64,000 nt of DNA from a candidate division CSSED10-310 bacterium (GCA_016927905.1 JAFGLW010000030.1:186001-250000); one strand, 5' to 3'. Positions 9,487 through 19,875 are shown, counted from the first letter of the stretch. Program-made: numbers and translations. Notes: generated by a model not told the origin, from the letters alone.

Positions 9487-11003
9487 AAACACTCCTGATC
9501 AGCACCGAAAACACGCTGGTCTGTTTTGGCGTTCGGATGGTGTCCGCCATATTGAAACACGCCGGTCACCGCGTGGATATTCTATTCCTGCCCGGAGAAT
9601 TCAATCAGGTGGAGACGCGGGAGGAAACGCGCAAGATTGCCCGGTGGATCGGCGGTTTTGAGCCCGATCTGATCGGATTTTCGCTCATGTCCAGCCACAT
9701 GGTCCGGACCGTCAACCTGCACCGGGCGATCCGGGAAACCGTACAATGCCCGATTATATGGGGCGGGATACATCCCACACTGCAGCCGGAAGAATGCCTG
9801 GAATACGCCGATATGGTCTGTATGGGGGAGGGGGAATATCCCATGCTGGATCTGGTCGGCGAGCTGGCAGCTGGCAAACAGCCGGGGAATATCCCCAATA
9901 TATGGCTTAAAACCGGTAAAACCATCCGGCGGACTCCACTCCGGGAACGGACCGCCGACCTGGATGAACTGCCCTGGCCCGACCATGATGCCGAGACTCA
10001 TCATATCCATTTCAATGGCGGGATCGGTCCGGTTGGCGAAACCGCCTGGCGATCCTTCATCCCGGGATTCATGGAGACACATTACGTGATGTCATCCCGC
10101 GGATGCCCCCACAACTGCACCTACTGCTGCAACTCCGCCCTGCGGAAAGTGGGGTCCGGGCCGTACCTGCGGCGGCGCTCGCCGGAACACTTCGTCGGGG
10201 AAATGGAGGCATTGAAAGCGAAATTCCCTGATCTCAAGGGATTCGTCTTCATGGACGATTCCTTCTTCTACGGCGACAGGATATGGTTCGAAACCTTCAC
10301 CGAACTCTACCGCAACCGGGTCAATCTCCCGTTCTTCTGCTGGGCCAATCCCTCGGCCGTAACCGAACCCCGCATCCGGCTGCTGGCTCAGGCCGGGTTG
10401 GTGGGTGTGCATGTGGGACTGGAATCCGGCAGCGAGCGGATCGCATCCGAAATATACCGGCGCGACGTTCCGAGAGAACAGTTCTATCAATGCATGGACA
10501 TTCTGCACCGGTACCGAAACCAGATCGTGGATGTCCGAGTCGACGTCATCACCGACAATCCATACGAGACGCCGGATGACGTGGCGGCCACGGTGGAAGT
10601 TCTGTCCCGCCTGAAAAAACCGTTCTGGGTCGGTATCGTATCCCTGATCTTCTACCCTCAGACGGAATTGGCCGAACGCGCCGTTCGGGACGGGTACATC
10701 TCCGGCTCCGACAAAGACCTTTACAACCGGGAGTTCTTCCACTATCAGCCGACCCTGCTGAACCGACTCATGCGGACGGTACCCGTCACGCCGGGCACCC
10801 TGATCCGGTTTTTTCTGAAGCATCGAAATGTCGCGTGGGGCAGGATTTTATTCTATCTGTATTATTTCGGCTATTTCATCGCCGTACGCCGGCAGATCAA
10901 ATCACTCAGACGCAAAGCAACACACCTGTTCCTGCGCTTTTTCGGAGACAGGATGGATCCGAATCAGGTGGTCATCACCCGCGTCGCTTTGATCGATTTT
11001 TGA
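9483..11003 (+). CDS. B12-binding radical SAM protein
   Basis: A 506-residue enzyme with an N-terminal cobalamin-binding-like domain (about residues 1-150) and a radical SAM core holding the 4Fe-4S motif C-x3-C-x2-C in CPHNCTYCC (about residue 207). A C-terminal region includes a hydrophobic or aromatic stretch. Members of this group methylate unactivated carbons or rearrange lipids and secondary metabolites. The ATG overlaps the methyltransferase stop. No precise substrate family is recognised. Confidence 0.9.
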   Translation: MKTLLISTENTLVCFGVRMVSAILKHAGHRVDILFLPGEFNQVETREETRKIARWIGGFEPDLIGFSLMSSHMVRTVNLHRAIRETVQCPIIWGGIHPTLQPEECLEYADMVCMGEGEYPMLDLVGELAAGKQPGNIPNIWLKTGKTIRRTPLRERTADLDELPWPDHDAETHHIHFNGGIGPVGETAWRSFIPGFMETHYVMSSRGCPHNCTYCCNSALRKVGSGPYLRRRSPEHFVGEMEALKAKFPDLKGFVFMDDSFFYGDRIWFETFTELYRNRVNLPFFCWANPSAVTEPRIRLLAQAGLVGVHVGLESGSERIASEIYRRDVPREQFYQCMDILHRYRNQIVDVRVDVITDNPYETPDDVAATVEVLSRLKKPFWVGIVSLIFYPQTELAERAVRDGYISGSDKDLYNREFFHYQPTLLNRLMRTVPVTPGTLIRFFLKHRNVAWGRILFYLYYFGYFIAVRRQIKSLRRKATHLFLRFFGDRMDPNQVVITRVALIDF

Positions 11004-11022
11004 GGTTCCATACCGGTTTTTT

Positions 11023-11052
11023 ACCAGCAACCAGCAACCAGCAACCAGCAAC
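11023..11052. repeat. short tandem repeat of AGCAACC
   Basis: About four copies of a seven-base unit lie just after the radical SAM gene. The rest of the interval to 11206 holds fragments of two dispersed repeats seen elsewhere in the window: a CATTCTGAGGAG-type piece, and at 11146-11165 a degenerate piece of the repeat found at 54369 and 56327. No gene is supported here. Confidence 0.8.
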
Positions 11053-11206
11053 TCACTGTCATTCTGAGGAGCAGGGTGACGAATAATCTGCCAGGCGTGA
11101 ATCGTTGTTTCAGGGTTTGAGATTCTTCGCTGTCGCTCAGAAAGTGAAAAGGGGTCAAGTCTGCTCTTGGCTCTTGCTCCTCACCCGGCGCATCATGCAT
11201 TCAACC

Positions 11207-12580
11207 TCACACCGTTCCGTCCCGGCTGATCCCGTAATACTGCATCCTCTTGTACAGGTTCGACCGGGGTGTCCCGATGGCTTCCGCAGTCACCTTGATA
11301 TTCCAGTTGTTTTCCTCCAGTTTCCGGATCAGAAACTGCTTCTCGGCTGTTTCCTTGAACTCCTGCAGCGAATCGGTTTCGGCGAGCATGTTTCGAATGT
11401 CGCCCGATTGAACTTGGAGCGTGTTTTTCAGGTCGGCTGCGATATCCGATGCGGTGATTTCGGGGCCCGGCGACAGGATTATGTGCCGCTCCACGAAGTT
11501 TTTCAGGTCCCGCACGTTGCCTTTCCAGGCCTGGTTTTTCATCAGGTCCAGGGCGTCTTCGGTGAACGTCACCGGAGACATCCCGTTGCTTCGGGTAAAA
11601 TTATCCGCAAAATGACTCACCAGGTCCGGCAAATCCTCAATATGCTCCCTCAGCGACGGCATCCGCAGGGGTACGACATTGATCCGGAAATACAGATCCT
11701 CCCGGAATGAACCTTCGCCGATCATTTCTTCCAGGTCCTGATTTGTGGCCGCGATGATCCGGACGTCGGCATACAAGACCGCGGAGCCGCCGACCCGCTG
11801 AAATTCGCCTTCCTGAAGCGCTCGGAGAACCTTGGCCTGGGTCTTGAGGGTCATGTCGCCGATCTCGTCCAGAAACAGCGTACCCTGGTGAGCCAGTTCG
11901 AACTTGCCCATCCGCCGCTCCCCCGCACCCGTATACGAGCCCTTCTCGTGACCGAACAGCTCATTCTCGATCAGGTCCTCCGGGATTGCCGCGCAGTTCA
12001 CCTGAACGAACGGTCCCGAAGCCCGGGCGGATTGCCGGTGGATTGCCCGGGCGGCCAGCTCCTTCCCAGTTCCGCTCTCCCCGCGGATCAACACCGAAAG
12101 GTTGGACGGCGCGATCTTGGCGATCAGTTTCAGAACCTCCCGAACCGGTTTCGAATTCCCGATGATTTCGGATGGATCCCCGGTGGCTTCGGTCCGCTGC
12201 CGGGCTGCCAACCGCTCGAGCTGCAATGCGTTTTTCACTGTGATGAGTATACGTTCCCGGTTCGGTGGTTTCTCCAGGAAATCATATGCGCCCAGCTTGG
12301 TGGCCTGAACCGCGGTTGAAATGGAGCCGTGACCGGAGAGTATGATTACCGGCAGGCTGGGATAGCTTCCGTGCAGTGATTCCAGCACCTGGAGACCGTC
12401 CATGCCGCGCATTTTGATGTCCAGCAGGACCAGATCCGGATGTTTCCTGCGGGCTGTTTCGATGGCCGACGGTCCGTCCGGCGCTTCCATTACCTGATAT
12501 CCGTCATACTCCAGGATCATCTTCAATGACGACCGGATCGATTTCTCATCATCCACAATCAAGATGCAGGCTTTGCTCAT
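11207..12580 (-). CDS. NtrX/NtrC-type sigma-54 response regulator
   Basis: A 457-residue regulator in three parts. A receiver domain has the phospho-acceptor Asp in LLDIKMRG (about residue 54). A sigma-54-interacting AAA+ domain has Walker A GESGTGKE and the loop GSYTGA in place of the common GAFTGA. A FIS-type helix-turn-helix sits at the C-terminus. It activates sigma-54 promoters when phosphorylated. Its start overlaps the stop of the sensor kinase by four bases (ATGA), so the two form one operon. A sigma-54 promoter lies 5.8 kb away at 18360; direct control is only a guess. Confidence 0.93.
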   Translation of the reverse strand: MSKACILIVDDEKSIRSSLKMILEYDGYQVMEAPDGPSAIETARRKHPDLVLLDIKMRGMDGLQVLESLHGSYPSLPVIILSGHGSISTAVQATKLGAYDFLEKPPNRERILITVKNALQLERLAARQRTEATGDPSEIIGNSKPVREVLKLIAKIAPSNLSVLIRGESGTGKELAARAIHRQSARASGPFVQVNCAAIPEDLIENELFGHEKGSYTGAGERRMGKFELAHQGTLFLDEIGDMTLKTQAKVLRALQEGEFQRVGGSAVLYADVRIIAATNQDLEEMIGEGSFREDLYFRINVVPLRMPSLREHIEDLPDLVSHFADNFTRSNGMSPVTFTEDALDLMKNQAWKGNVRDLKNFVERHIILSPGPEITASDIAADLKNTLQVQSGDIRNMLAETDSLQEFKETAEKQFLIRKLEENNWNIKVTAEAIGTPRSNLYKRMQYYGISRDGTV

Positions 12581-15500
12581 GACATATTCTCCGTTTTCTC
12601 CAAATCATCCTTCAGTGAAGGCGGAGTATCCCCGGGGTCCGCCACAGGCAGAATCACTGTGAAATTGCTGCCCGATCCGGGCACGCTCTGTACCCGGATC
12701 TCCCCGTCGTGCTCATCCACTGCGGCCTTGGCGATCACCAGCCCCAGACCGATGCCATCCTGCCGGGTGCTGAAATAGGGTTCAAACAGCCGCAGCATCG
12801 TATCCCGGTCCATTCCGGTTCCGGTGTCTTCGATATCCACCGATATCCGGCCGTTCCGGAAGGCCGCGGTCACCGTGAGTATTCCACCACCGGGCATGGC
12901 CTGGATTCCGTTCTGGATGATGTTGATCAAAACACGCTTGATCTGCTCCCGGTCGCAGAAACACATCGGAAGCCCGGATGGAATCGACCTGCGGATTTCA
13001 ATGCTCTCCGGTTGTGAAGAAAAAATACTCAGTACGTCCCCGATCAGATCGGACATGTCCACGGGCCGTCTGACCGGACGGGGCAGACGGGCGAACCTGG
13101 AAAATTCCGTTGCAATGGTGCGCAAGGAACGGACCTCCTCCAGAATCGTGTTGGTGCATTGCTCGAAAGTCGATTCGAAATTTTCAGCCCTGTCGTAAAA
13201 AGTCTGTTTTAAGTGCTCGATGGAGAGCTGGATGGGAGTCAGAGGATTCTTGATTTCATGTGCCACCCGGCGAGCCATCTCCGCATACGCTTCGATCTTG
13301 GACGATCGAACCGCATCGCTGATGTCGTCGAACATGAGCAGCAGGCCGGGCCGGCCCGGTTCATCCCCCTGAATTTCAGCGAAACTCACCCGCAGATGCA
13401 CGATCCTGCCTTCGGTCATGAACCGGGTCGTGATTTCAGTCGGACCGGAACGCTGCAGATGGTTCCGGACAGCTTCGTTCACCGTGTCCAGGTGGAGTGA
13501 AGCGAGAAGATCCTTCAGGTTCCCGCCGTGCGGAACCTTCCGGTCCATATTGAAAAGACGGCTGAATGCCGAATTGGATGTGGTGATTATTCCGGATGAT
13601 CCGGTTGCGATCAACCCGGCACTCATGCTTTCAATCAGTGTGGAAATGAAGCGGTGGCGCACTTCCAGGTCCCGCCGCTGAACCGCCAGATCCGTCATCA
13701 TCCTGTTGAACGTGTCGCTGAATTTCCGGAGTTCTCCCGCAGCCGATACTCGTACCGGAGTGCCCAGTTCCCCCCGGGATACCCGGGCGGCACCGGCCGT
13801 GAGTTCCCGGACAGGTGACGCCAAGCGGTGACCCATGATCGCCGCGATGCCCAGACCCGCAGCCAGAAACGCTGCGGTGATCAACCAGATCAGATCGTAA
13901 GTGCCCTCCTTGAAATCACCGTCTATCACGGATTGAAACTGAATGGACAAGACTCCAGCGGTAACACCCCGGCTGTCCCGAAGCGGCGAATAGCTGATAT
14001 ACGAATCGTTCTCTGGGTTCAACCGGATCAATACCGGCGGGGCGGTACTCTGCATGATCTGATGTATATCCGGTTCCAACCAGAAAGGTAAAAATCCGGT
14101 GTTGAACAGTTCCGGGCGCGAACTGCTGCTGATCCGTCCCCGAGCATAGATATCCACCGGAATGTCGGGAATGCCGGCGATATCCTGTATCAGCCCGGGA
14201 TCGATGGGCTGCTCGAGGATGATCGTTCCGGCGCTTGATTTCGCATCGGTTCCAGCCGGACAGGGCAAGACCGCCTGAAAATACAGATTCCCCTCGGCGA
14301 CCGGAAAAAACGAACAGCCCGGCAGATTAGTCAGGAATACATCCGTTATCATTTCCAGAGGCAGCGGCGATTGCAGCGGTGATCCGCCCGAATCGAGCAT
14401 ATGGCCCTGTGAATCCAGAATCATCCATCCGATCCCGCGGTCGTCGGTTTCCCGTTCCGTAGCCTGAATCACGGGCAGCTGTGATTCGGCGGTTTCGATG
14501 CAATTCCGCCGGAAGGAATCCATGGCCTTCCCGGATACCGATTGTATGAGCTCCCGCTGGCGGTCCGCCGACAGATCGCTCATGAGTTCTCTCAGGATGA
14601 AAGCAAACGCCATCGGTATGATCACCGCAAATACGGTGAAAGTCAGCATCAGCTGGTTGCGGAATGTGAAGGTAAGTCCCGGGTCGCCATCCAGTTTCCT
14701 GATCCGACGGATGGTCCAGAACATCATCCGGGGTGTTACAAGCAGGATACCGATGAATCCAAGACGCATATATCCGGCACATTCCCGGGTTAGACCGGGA
14801 AGCGGAAGCTCCGCAAACAGAAGTGGTATCCGGTCCCGCTCCATCTCCCGGTACCGCATCATGAATAATTGCCGCCGGTTGTCCCGGTCCTGAATCCAGA
14901 CCGGGGCCTCCGGCGGGTTTCCCAGAATTGAAGGATCGGGCAGGGGAGGAAATCCCTGAGGCAGTTGGGACGTATCGCCTCCCCATGCCAGGTGAAGCCG
15001 GGCCTGGTGACCCCATTCCGGAGCCGGTGGAACCGCGGCAAGCGGTCCGGCGGGCAGTCGGATGATCAGGTAAGCGATGATGTCGTCTCCGGACAGGATG
15101 GTGATGCCGCCCGTCAGATCCTTCTGAAACTGGCTGCGGCGGGTCGACCAGGGCATCAGCAGGGGCAACTCCGGTATCTCCCGCAACCGGTCCAGAAACT
15201 GCGGCGGGGGAGGATCGAAATCCAGTCCGGGAGCGAACCGGTCCAGGAGATATCCATCCGGGTCCCATAATTCAATACCGTAGACAGAGCTGACCGCAGA
15301 CAGATCGCTCCGATTCCAGAGTTCGTTTGCAGTGAAATGTTCCTGGACCCGGCCGGCAATCAGGTTTTCCCGGAGCTCGGGATCCCGGCTCAGATGAACC
15401 AGATTGGTTTCCAGAGCGAACTTACGAAGCTGATCCCGGTCTTCCAGCCAGTCCGACATGTTTTCCTGAACCGCCGTCATGGATGCTTTGTGCGACCGAG

Positions 15501-16860
15501 GAGTGATGATGGGGATCAGGATGCAGATTGCCGCCGGGAACACCCATGCCGCCGGAACCACCCGCCGGTTGGCCCGGATACGGCCGCCGAAATATCCTGT
15601 CCAGCCCCATACCCAGATGGTCAGCCTGACGGCGGAAGCCGTGGCCAGCAATGCCGCCGCGGGTAGTGCCAAAGCCGCGGGATGTTCCGGGATGAACAAC
15701 CGGGGCCACCATTCCAAACTGCTGTTTTGGATGATCTGATCCAGTATGAACGATGCCAGATAGGGCGGTAGAAACAGAATGAAAGGCGATATCACCCGAA
15801 ACAACCGGACCGTCCGTCGGGATAAGCCCGTCCAGGAGCAGGCCTGGGTGCCCAGCCAGAATATCACCGTTGCGATCAACAGATGACCCGGCAGGGCAAA
15901 ATACAGGGACGACCCGGCATAAACCTTGGGATCCTTGAGCATTTCCGGCAGGAACCGCCCGTCCGGATCGATTCGAACCCATACAACAAATGCCGCACAG
16001 GCCGAAGCCATCCCGGCGGCCAGTTTCCAGCCGGACAGATTCCGCGGAATGCGCTTGACCAGGAAAACGAGGATCAGAACAAACGCGGCATAACCCGCAA
16101 GGCCGGCAGCCGTTTTCCAGCCTCCTGATATTGACGTGGTTAATCCCGGTGCGGGATAAAGAACCAACTGTAGCCTGGCGGATTGATCCAGATGGATACT
16201 CGGTTCGGGCCCGCCGTCTCCCGGTCCGCCGGAAATACCCGCCCGCACGGGAACCAGAGCCTCGATATAAGAAACATAATCCGGCTGCTTCTTTGCATAA
16301 GGCGGCAGACTCTGTCCGGTGATCGGAAGATTGATCACACAAGCCGTGCCGCCTGGTTCCAATGCCCAGAACAGAATCTCGGTTCCCGCCGGGAGATCCA
16401 CGGCGGTCCACCCGGAGGATTCTCCGATTTCCGGTTCCTCTAGAATATTCTGGGGAAGTTCATACCCGGTTCCGGCCCACGCCAGACTGCTTCCATCCGG
16501 ATTCAAAATGCGCATACCGGACGCCGGGAACAACCCTTCCCGCTGGGCAGCCCGTTCCATATCCGAAAAAAATACATCGAGCCGGTCAATAGACGCAGTC
16601 TCCGAAATATCCCTCCCGATCACTGCGGACAAACAGGTTTTGGCCATACCGGTGTAATACTCGGTGTGCCGAATCCAGTTCCGGCGGACGGCGGCATCGA
16701 TGCCGGCAGGAGACTGCACGGGTTCCTGAGCGGTTGAGCTGTAATGACCGATCAGGTAAAAAATCAACGCGCATACTGCAGGCAGAAAAATGATCCACAC
16801 CCGGCGCAATCCGCCGGCGAGCTTCCTCCCAGTATCGGCAGGTCTGGATCGAATCGCCAT
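12577..16860 (-). CDS. large NtrY-like membrane sensor histidine kinase
   Basis: A 1427-residue kinase, about twice the size of typical NtrY. It has an N-terminal membrane segment (about 23-42), a large extracytoplasmic region, several more membrane segments, a second extracytoplasmic domain, and then HAMP, PAS, HisKA and HATPase domains. The H-box is in RRVAHEIKNPLTP with phospho-accepting His about 1201, the arrangement usual in NtrY. N, G1 and G2 boxes read NIIQNG, DTGTGMD and GIGLGL. It partners the downstream response regulator. The long sensor region suggests an envelope signal; the ligand is unknown. Confidence 0.9.
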   Translation of the reverse strand: MAIRSRPADTGRKLAGGLRRVWIIFLPAVCALIFYLIGHYSSTAQEPVQSPAGIDAAVRRNWIRHTEYYTGMAKTCLSAVIGRDISETASIDRLDVFFSDMERAAQREGLFPASGMRILNPDGSSLAWAGTGYELPQNILEEPEIGESSGWTAVDLPAGTEILFWALEPGGTACVINLPITGQSLPPYAKKQPDYVSYIEALVPVRAGISGGPGDGGPEPSIHLDQSARLQLVLYPAPGLTTSISGGWKTAAGLAGYAAFVLILVFLVKRIPRNLSGWKLAAGMASACAAFVVWVRIDPDGRFLPEMLKDPKVYAGSSLYFALPGHLLIATVIFWLGTQACSWTGLSRRTVRLFRVISPFILFLPPYLASFILDQIIQNSSLEWWPRLFIPEHPAALALPAAALLATASAVRLTIWVWGWTGYFGGRIRANRRVVPAAWVFPAAICILIPIITPRSHKASMTAVQENMSDWLEDRDQLRKFALETNLVHLSRDPELRENLIAGRVQEHFTANELWNRSDLSAVSSVYGIELWDPDGYLLDRFAPGLDFDPPPPQFLDRLREIPELPLLMPWSTRRSQFQKDLTGGITILSGDDIIAYLIIRLPAGPLAAVPPAPEWGHQARLHLAWGGDTSQLPQGFPPLPDPSILGNPPEAPVWIQDRDNRRQLFMMRYREMERDRIPLLFAELPLPGLTRECAGYMRLGFIGILLVTPRMMFWTIRRIRKLDGDPGLTFTFRNQLMLTFTVFAVIIPMAFAFILRELMSDLSADRQRELIQSVSGKAMDSFRRNCIETAESQLPVIQATERETDDRGIGWMILDSQGHMLDSGGSPLQSPLPLEMITDVFLTNLPGCSFFPVAEGNLYFQAVLPCPAGTDAKSSAGTIILEQPIDPGLIQDIAGIPDIPVDIYARGRISSSSRPELFNTGFLPFWLEPDIHQIMQSTAPPVLIRLNPENDSYISYSPLRDSRGVTAGVLSIQFQSVIDGDFKEGTYDLIWLITAAFLAAGLGIAAIMGHRLASPVRELTAGAARVSRGELGTPVRVSAAGELRKFSDTFNRMMTDLAVQRRDLEVRHRFISTLIESMSAGLIATGSSGIITTSNSAFSRLFNMDRKVPHGGNLKDLLASLHLDTVNEAVRNHLQRSGPTEITTRFMTEGRIVHLRVSFAEIQGDEPGRPGLLLMFDDISDAVRSSKIEAYAEMARRVAHEIKNPLTPIQLSIEHLKQTFYDRAENFESTFEQCTNTILEEVRSLRTIATEFSRFARLPRPVRRPVDMSDLIGDVLSIFSSQPESIEIRRSIPSGLPMCFCDREQIKRVLINIIQNGIQAMPGGGILTVTAAFRNGRISVDIEDTGTGMDRDTMLRLFEPYFSTRQDGIGLGLVIAKAAVDEHDGEIRVQSVPGSGSNFTVILPVADPGDTPPSLKDDLEKTENMS

Positions 16861-16979
16861 GACTGAAAATCTAACACCAATGTGTTTTAAATGTCACCTC
16901 CAATGCGGTAAACTCAGGCCGACCGAACGGTTCATACGGCGAAAATAAGCTTGAAACTGCCTCCCGGAGGATTAACCCG

Positions 16980-18143
16980 ATGAAAATTGGATATATCGAA
17001 AGCATTGCCGGCATCAGCGGTGATATGTTCCTGGGAGCCCTGCTGTCCGCCGGGCTTCCGGCGGAAACCCTGGTGAATGCTCTGGAATCGGCCGGTATCC
17101 GGCCCGAAGAAATCCGGATCGGTTCCACCGACCGGAATGGGATCCGCGCCGTGAGTGTGGAAGTGGTTCCGGCATCAGACCGGCCCCATCTCCATGTTGA
17201 AGACATCCGGCAGATCATGAGTGAAAACAGCCTGCCTGAAAAGGTCCGGCGGGAAGCCGTTACGGCTCTGGAACATATCGTCCGGGCGGAATCGAAAATC
17301 CATGGAATTCCCATGGAAAAGGTTCATCTCCACGAAATCAGCGGTCTGGACACCATCGTCGATCTTCTGGGCGTATCCTTCGGGATTCATGCCCTCGACA
17401 TCCGGAAACTCGTGTGCTCCCCTCTGACCACCGGGTCTGGAACCATTCGGATGTCTCACGGAGTGTATCCTGTTCCCGCACCGGCTACCCTGGAAATTCT
17501 CCGGGGTGTCCCCATACGCCAGGCGGGATTGTCCGGCGAGAGAGTCACCCCCACCGGCGCAGCACTCGCGGTGACTTTCGCAGATGAATTCGGCGGCTTT
17601 CCCGACATGAGCGTCATCGCCACGGGATACGGCGCTGGCGCGAGGCAGGACGGCGACACACCCAACGTCCTGCGGCTGATCATCGGCGAAACGGCGGCTC
17701 CGGAATCGGTGGAACGGTTGAGTGTGGTGGAAACCTGCATCGACGACATGCCCGCGGAACAGATTGCATACACCCGGGATCGCCTGGAAACACAGGACGG
17801 AGTGAAAGAGGTTGTCCTGATTCCGGTCGTGATGAAAAAAGGACGATCCGGAACCATGATCCGGATCCTGTGCGACACCGGCCGGGTTCGAATGGCGGAG
17901 GAAATCCTCTTCAGTGAAACCACCACACTGGGCGCTCGACATTTTCCGGTCACCCGAACCACTTTGGCCCGGGAAATCATCTCCGCCAACACTCCCTACG
18001 GAACCATCCGGATCAAACAATCGGGAGATACGTTATCCCCGGAATACGAGGACTGCCGGCGAATCGCCTCCGAAAAGCGGATACCGCTCCGCAGGGTGTT
18101 TCAGGCCGCAATCGATGGAATCCGTAGCCCGGAAGATGCGTAA
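16980..18143 (+). CDS. larC: LarC, nickel-pincer cofactor enzyme
   Basis: LarC inserts nickel into the pyridinium-based pincer cofactor of lactate racemase and related enzymes. The 387-residue protein opens with the family signature around GISGDMFLGALL and ends with the ferredoxin-fold LarC2 part (segment CIDDMPAEQ). In Lactiplantibacillus larC is split and joined by programmed frameshifting; here the two parts are one continuous frame. GGAGG precedes the ATG. larB, larE and larA are not in the window, so the client enzyme must be encoded elsewhere. Confidence 0.92.
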   Translation: MKIGYIESIAGISGDMFLGALLSAGLPAETLVNALESAGIRPEEIRIGSTDRNGIRAVSVEVVPASDRPHLHVEDIRQIMSENSLPEKVRREAVTALEHIVRAESKIHGIPMEKVHLHEISGLDTIVDLLGVSFGIHALDIRKLVCSPLTTGSGTIRMSHGVYPVPAPATLEILRGVPIRQAGLSGERVTPTGAALAVTFADEFGGFPDMSVIATGYGAGARQDGDTPNVLRLIIGETAAPESVERLSVVETCIDDMPAEQIAYTRDRLETQDGVKEVVLIPVVMKKGRSGTMIRILCDTGRVRMAEEILFSETTTLGARHFPVTRTTLAREIISANTPYGTIRIKQSGDTLSPEYEDCRRIASEKRIPLRRVFQAAIDGIRSPEDA

Positions 18144-18359
18144 ACCGGGTAACAGCTGCGAACAGCGTTTCGCACCCTCTTGCTGGTTGTAAAAGGTTGT
18201 ATTTCAGCGGATTACAATCAAACGAGGCATTTTCAACACACTCTGTGTCGTTTTCGCCACGCCTGTTTTACGCACTTTTTCCTGCCGGGCTCAAGATCCG
18301 GGAGCCCATAACAGGTTGAATTGATTGGAATATCATGAATAATACCACATCTCCATAAT

Positions 18360-18376
18360 TTGGTACGACAATTGCT
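18360..18376 (+). promoter_or_regulatory. sigma-54 (-24/-12) promoter
   Basis: The 17 bases read TTGGTACGACAATTGCT and match the consensus YTGGCACGRNNNTTGCW at all positions except one (T for C at the fifth). The GG and GC dinucleotides have the required spacing. The predicted start is near 18387, giving a leader of about 35 bases to the ATG at 18423. Seen directly; promoter use is inferred. Confidence 0.8.
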
Positions 18377-18422
18377 TTATAAACAACGAATTTGTGGAAG
18401 GAGATTTAACGGAGGTTTTCAA

Positions 18423-18596
18423 ATGAGTCCATTCATACGGGAAAACAGCGATAAACCGGCTCGGGTACTGGCCAGAACTTTTTTCAGGGAACTGAGGGAA
18501 AACGGGTATTCGGATGAGCAGATCCTTTGGTTCTCATCCGAAATGATCGATTGTCTCAACAAGGATCTAAATCGCAGAACCCAGGTACAGAACTGA
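18423..18596 (+). CDS. 57-residue conserved-looking small protein
   Basis: A 57-residue soluble, charged, probably helical protein with a core reading LARTFFRELRENGYSDEQI. The ATG has GGAGG seven bases upstream, and a near-perfect sigma-54 promoter lies about 50 bases upstream, so it is very likely expressed. No domain is recognised; the compact helix-loop-helix look could suit a regulator or an adaptor. It is followed by two hairpins and the convergent pgk gene. Confidence 0.75.
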   Translation: MSPFIRENSDKPARVLARTFFRELRENGYSDEQILWFSSEMIDCLNKDLNRRTQVQN

Positions 18597-18604
18597 ACCG
18601 CAGT

Positions 18605-18679
18605 CTTCCCGTTCAACTGACGGAACGGCGGGAAGATCGACGGGAATATCTTGATGGACGGCCCGGAGCGATTCCGGGC
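18605..18679. terminator. two hairpins between convergent genes
   Basis: A stem with CTTCCCG at 18605-18611 and CGGGAAG at 18629-18635, and a perfect 7-bp stem GCCCGGA/TCCGGGC at 18661-18679 with a 5-base loop. They lie between the small gene and the convergent pgk gene. Neither has a clear U-tract, so a bidirectional terminator role is only plausible. Confidence 0.45.
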
Positions 18680-18696
18680 TGAATCATGTACAGGTG

Positions 18697-19875
18697 TTAT
18701 ATCTTGTCCGGGATTGCAGCGATACCCGGAAGTTCCTTACCTTCCAGAAATTCCAGACTGGCCCCTCCGCCTGTGGAGATATGCGTCATCCGGTCGGAGA
18801 CGCCGGCTTTGTTGACGGCCGCTGCGGTATCGCCACCGCCAACGATGCTGATCGCGCGTGAGCCGGCGATGGCTTGAGCGATCGAAAACGTACCTGTGGC
18901 AAAATCCGGTATCTCGAAGATACCCATCGGGCCGTTCCAGATGATTGTTCCGGCGGATTCGATCTGCTCGGTGAAAGCGGTTATGGTTTCCGGGCCGATA
19001 TCCACGCCGGTCACGCCGTCCGGAATGTCGTCGGAAGGATACACCCGGTGGGATGCACCGGCTTCAATCGCCCGAACACCGACGGCATCCACCGGAAGAA
19101 CGATCGATTTGCCTTCCAGATCGGCCGATTCCAGGATATCCATGGCGGTTTCAATCAGATCCTTTTCCACGCGGGAATCGCCGGTATTGTACCCGATTGA
19201 TTTGAGGAACGTGAATGCCATTGCTCCACCGATCAGGAATCCGTCGACTGTTTCGAACAGGTTTCGGATCAGGCCCAGCTTGCCCGATACCTTGACTCCC
19301 CCCAGAACCGCAATGAACGGCCGCCGGGGTTGTCTGACCGCTTCGGACAGATACCGGATCTCCCTGTCCACCAGATATCCAACAGCTGCGTCCTTCAGAA
19401 TTCCGGGAACGCCCGTCATCGATGCATGTGCCCTGTGGCAGGTGCCGAATGCATCATTGATATAGGCGTCGGCCAGGCGGGCCAGACCGGCTGCGAATTC
19501 GGGATGATTTTTCTTTTCGCCCTTGTGAAACCTCAGGTTCTCCAGCATCATGACTTCACCCGGATGCAATGCTGTCTGTTCCACTTCCGGACCGATGCAG
19601 TCCGGAGCCATTTTGACCGGTGATCCCAGAAGCTCCGACAAGCGGTCCGCAGCCGGTTTCAGGCTCAGCGAAGGATCCGGTTCCTTGGGATCGTCCAGAT
19701 GGGAGGCCAGGATCACGGCGGCTCCGTTTTCCAGCGCTTTCCGGATGGTCGGCAACGCTGCGCGGATGCGGGTGTCATCCGCGACGGTTCCATCCTTCAG
19801 AGGAACATTGAAGTCCACTCGGATGAAAATCCTGCGATCCTTCAGGTTCATATCATCTATCGTTCGTTTGCCCAT
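18697..19875 (-). CDS. pgk: phosphoglycerate kinase
   Basis: Phosphoglycerate kinase makes ATP and 3-phosphoglycerate from 1,3-bisphosphoglycerate in glycolysis, or runs in reverse. The 392 residues match the family length. The N-terminal signature RVDFNVP and the C-terminal nucleotide-binding GGGDTAAA are visible. It is the last gene of a leftward run behind the antiporter and stress-protein genes (46-base gap), rather than beside gap or tpiA as is common. Confidence 0.97.
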   Translation of the reverse strand: MGKRTIDDMNLKDRRIFIRVDFNVPLKDGTVADDTRIRAALPTIRKALENGAAVILASHLDDPKEPDPSLSLKPAADRLSELLGSPVKMAPDCIGPEVEQTALHPGEVMMLENLRFHKGEKKNHPEFAAGLARLADAYINDAFGTCHRAHASMTGVPGILKDAAVGYLVDREIRYLSEAVRQPRRPFIAVLGGVKVSGKLGLIRNLFETVDGFLIGGAMAFTFLKSIGYNTGDSRVEKDLIETAMDILESADLEGKSIVLPVDAVGVRAIEAGASHRVYPSDDIPDGVTGVDIGPETITAFTEQIESAGTIIWNGPMGIFEIPDFATGTFSIAQAIAGSRAISIVGGGDTAAAVNKAGVSDRMTHISTGGGASLEFLEGKELPGIAAIPDKI

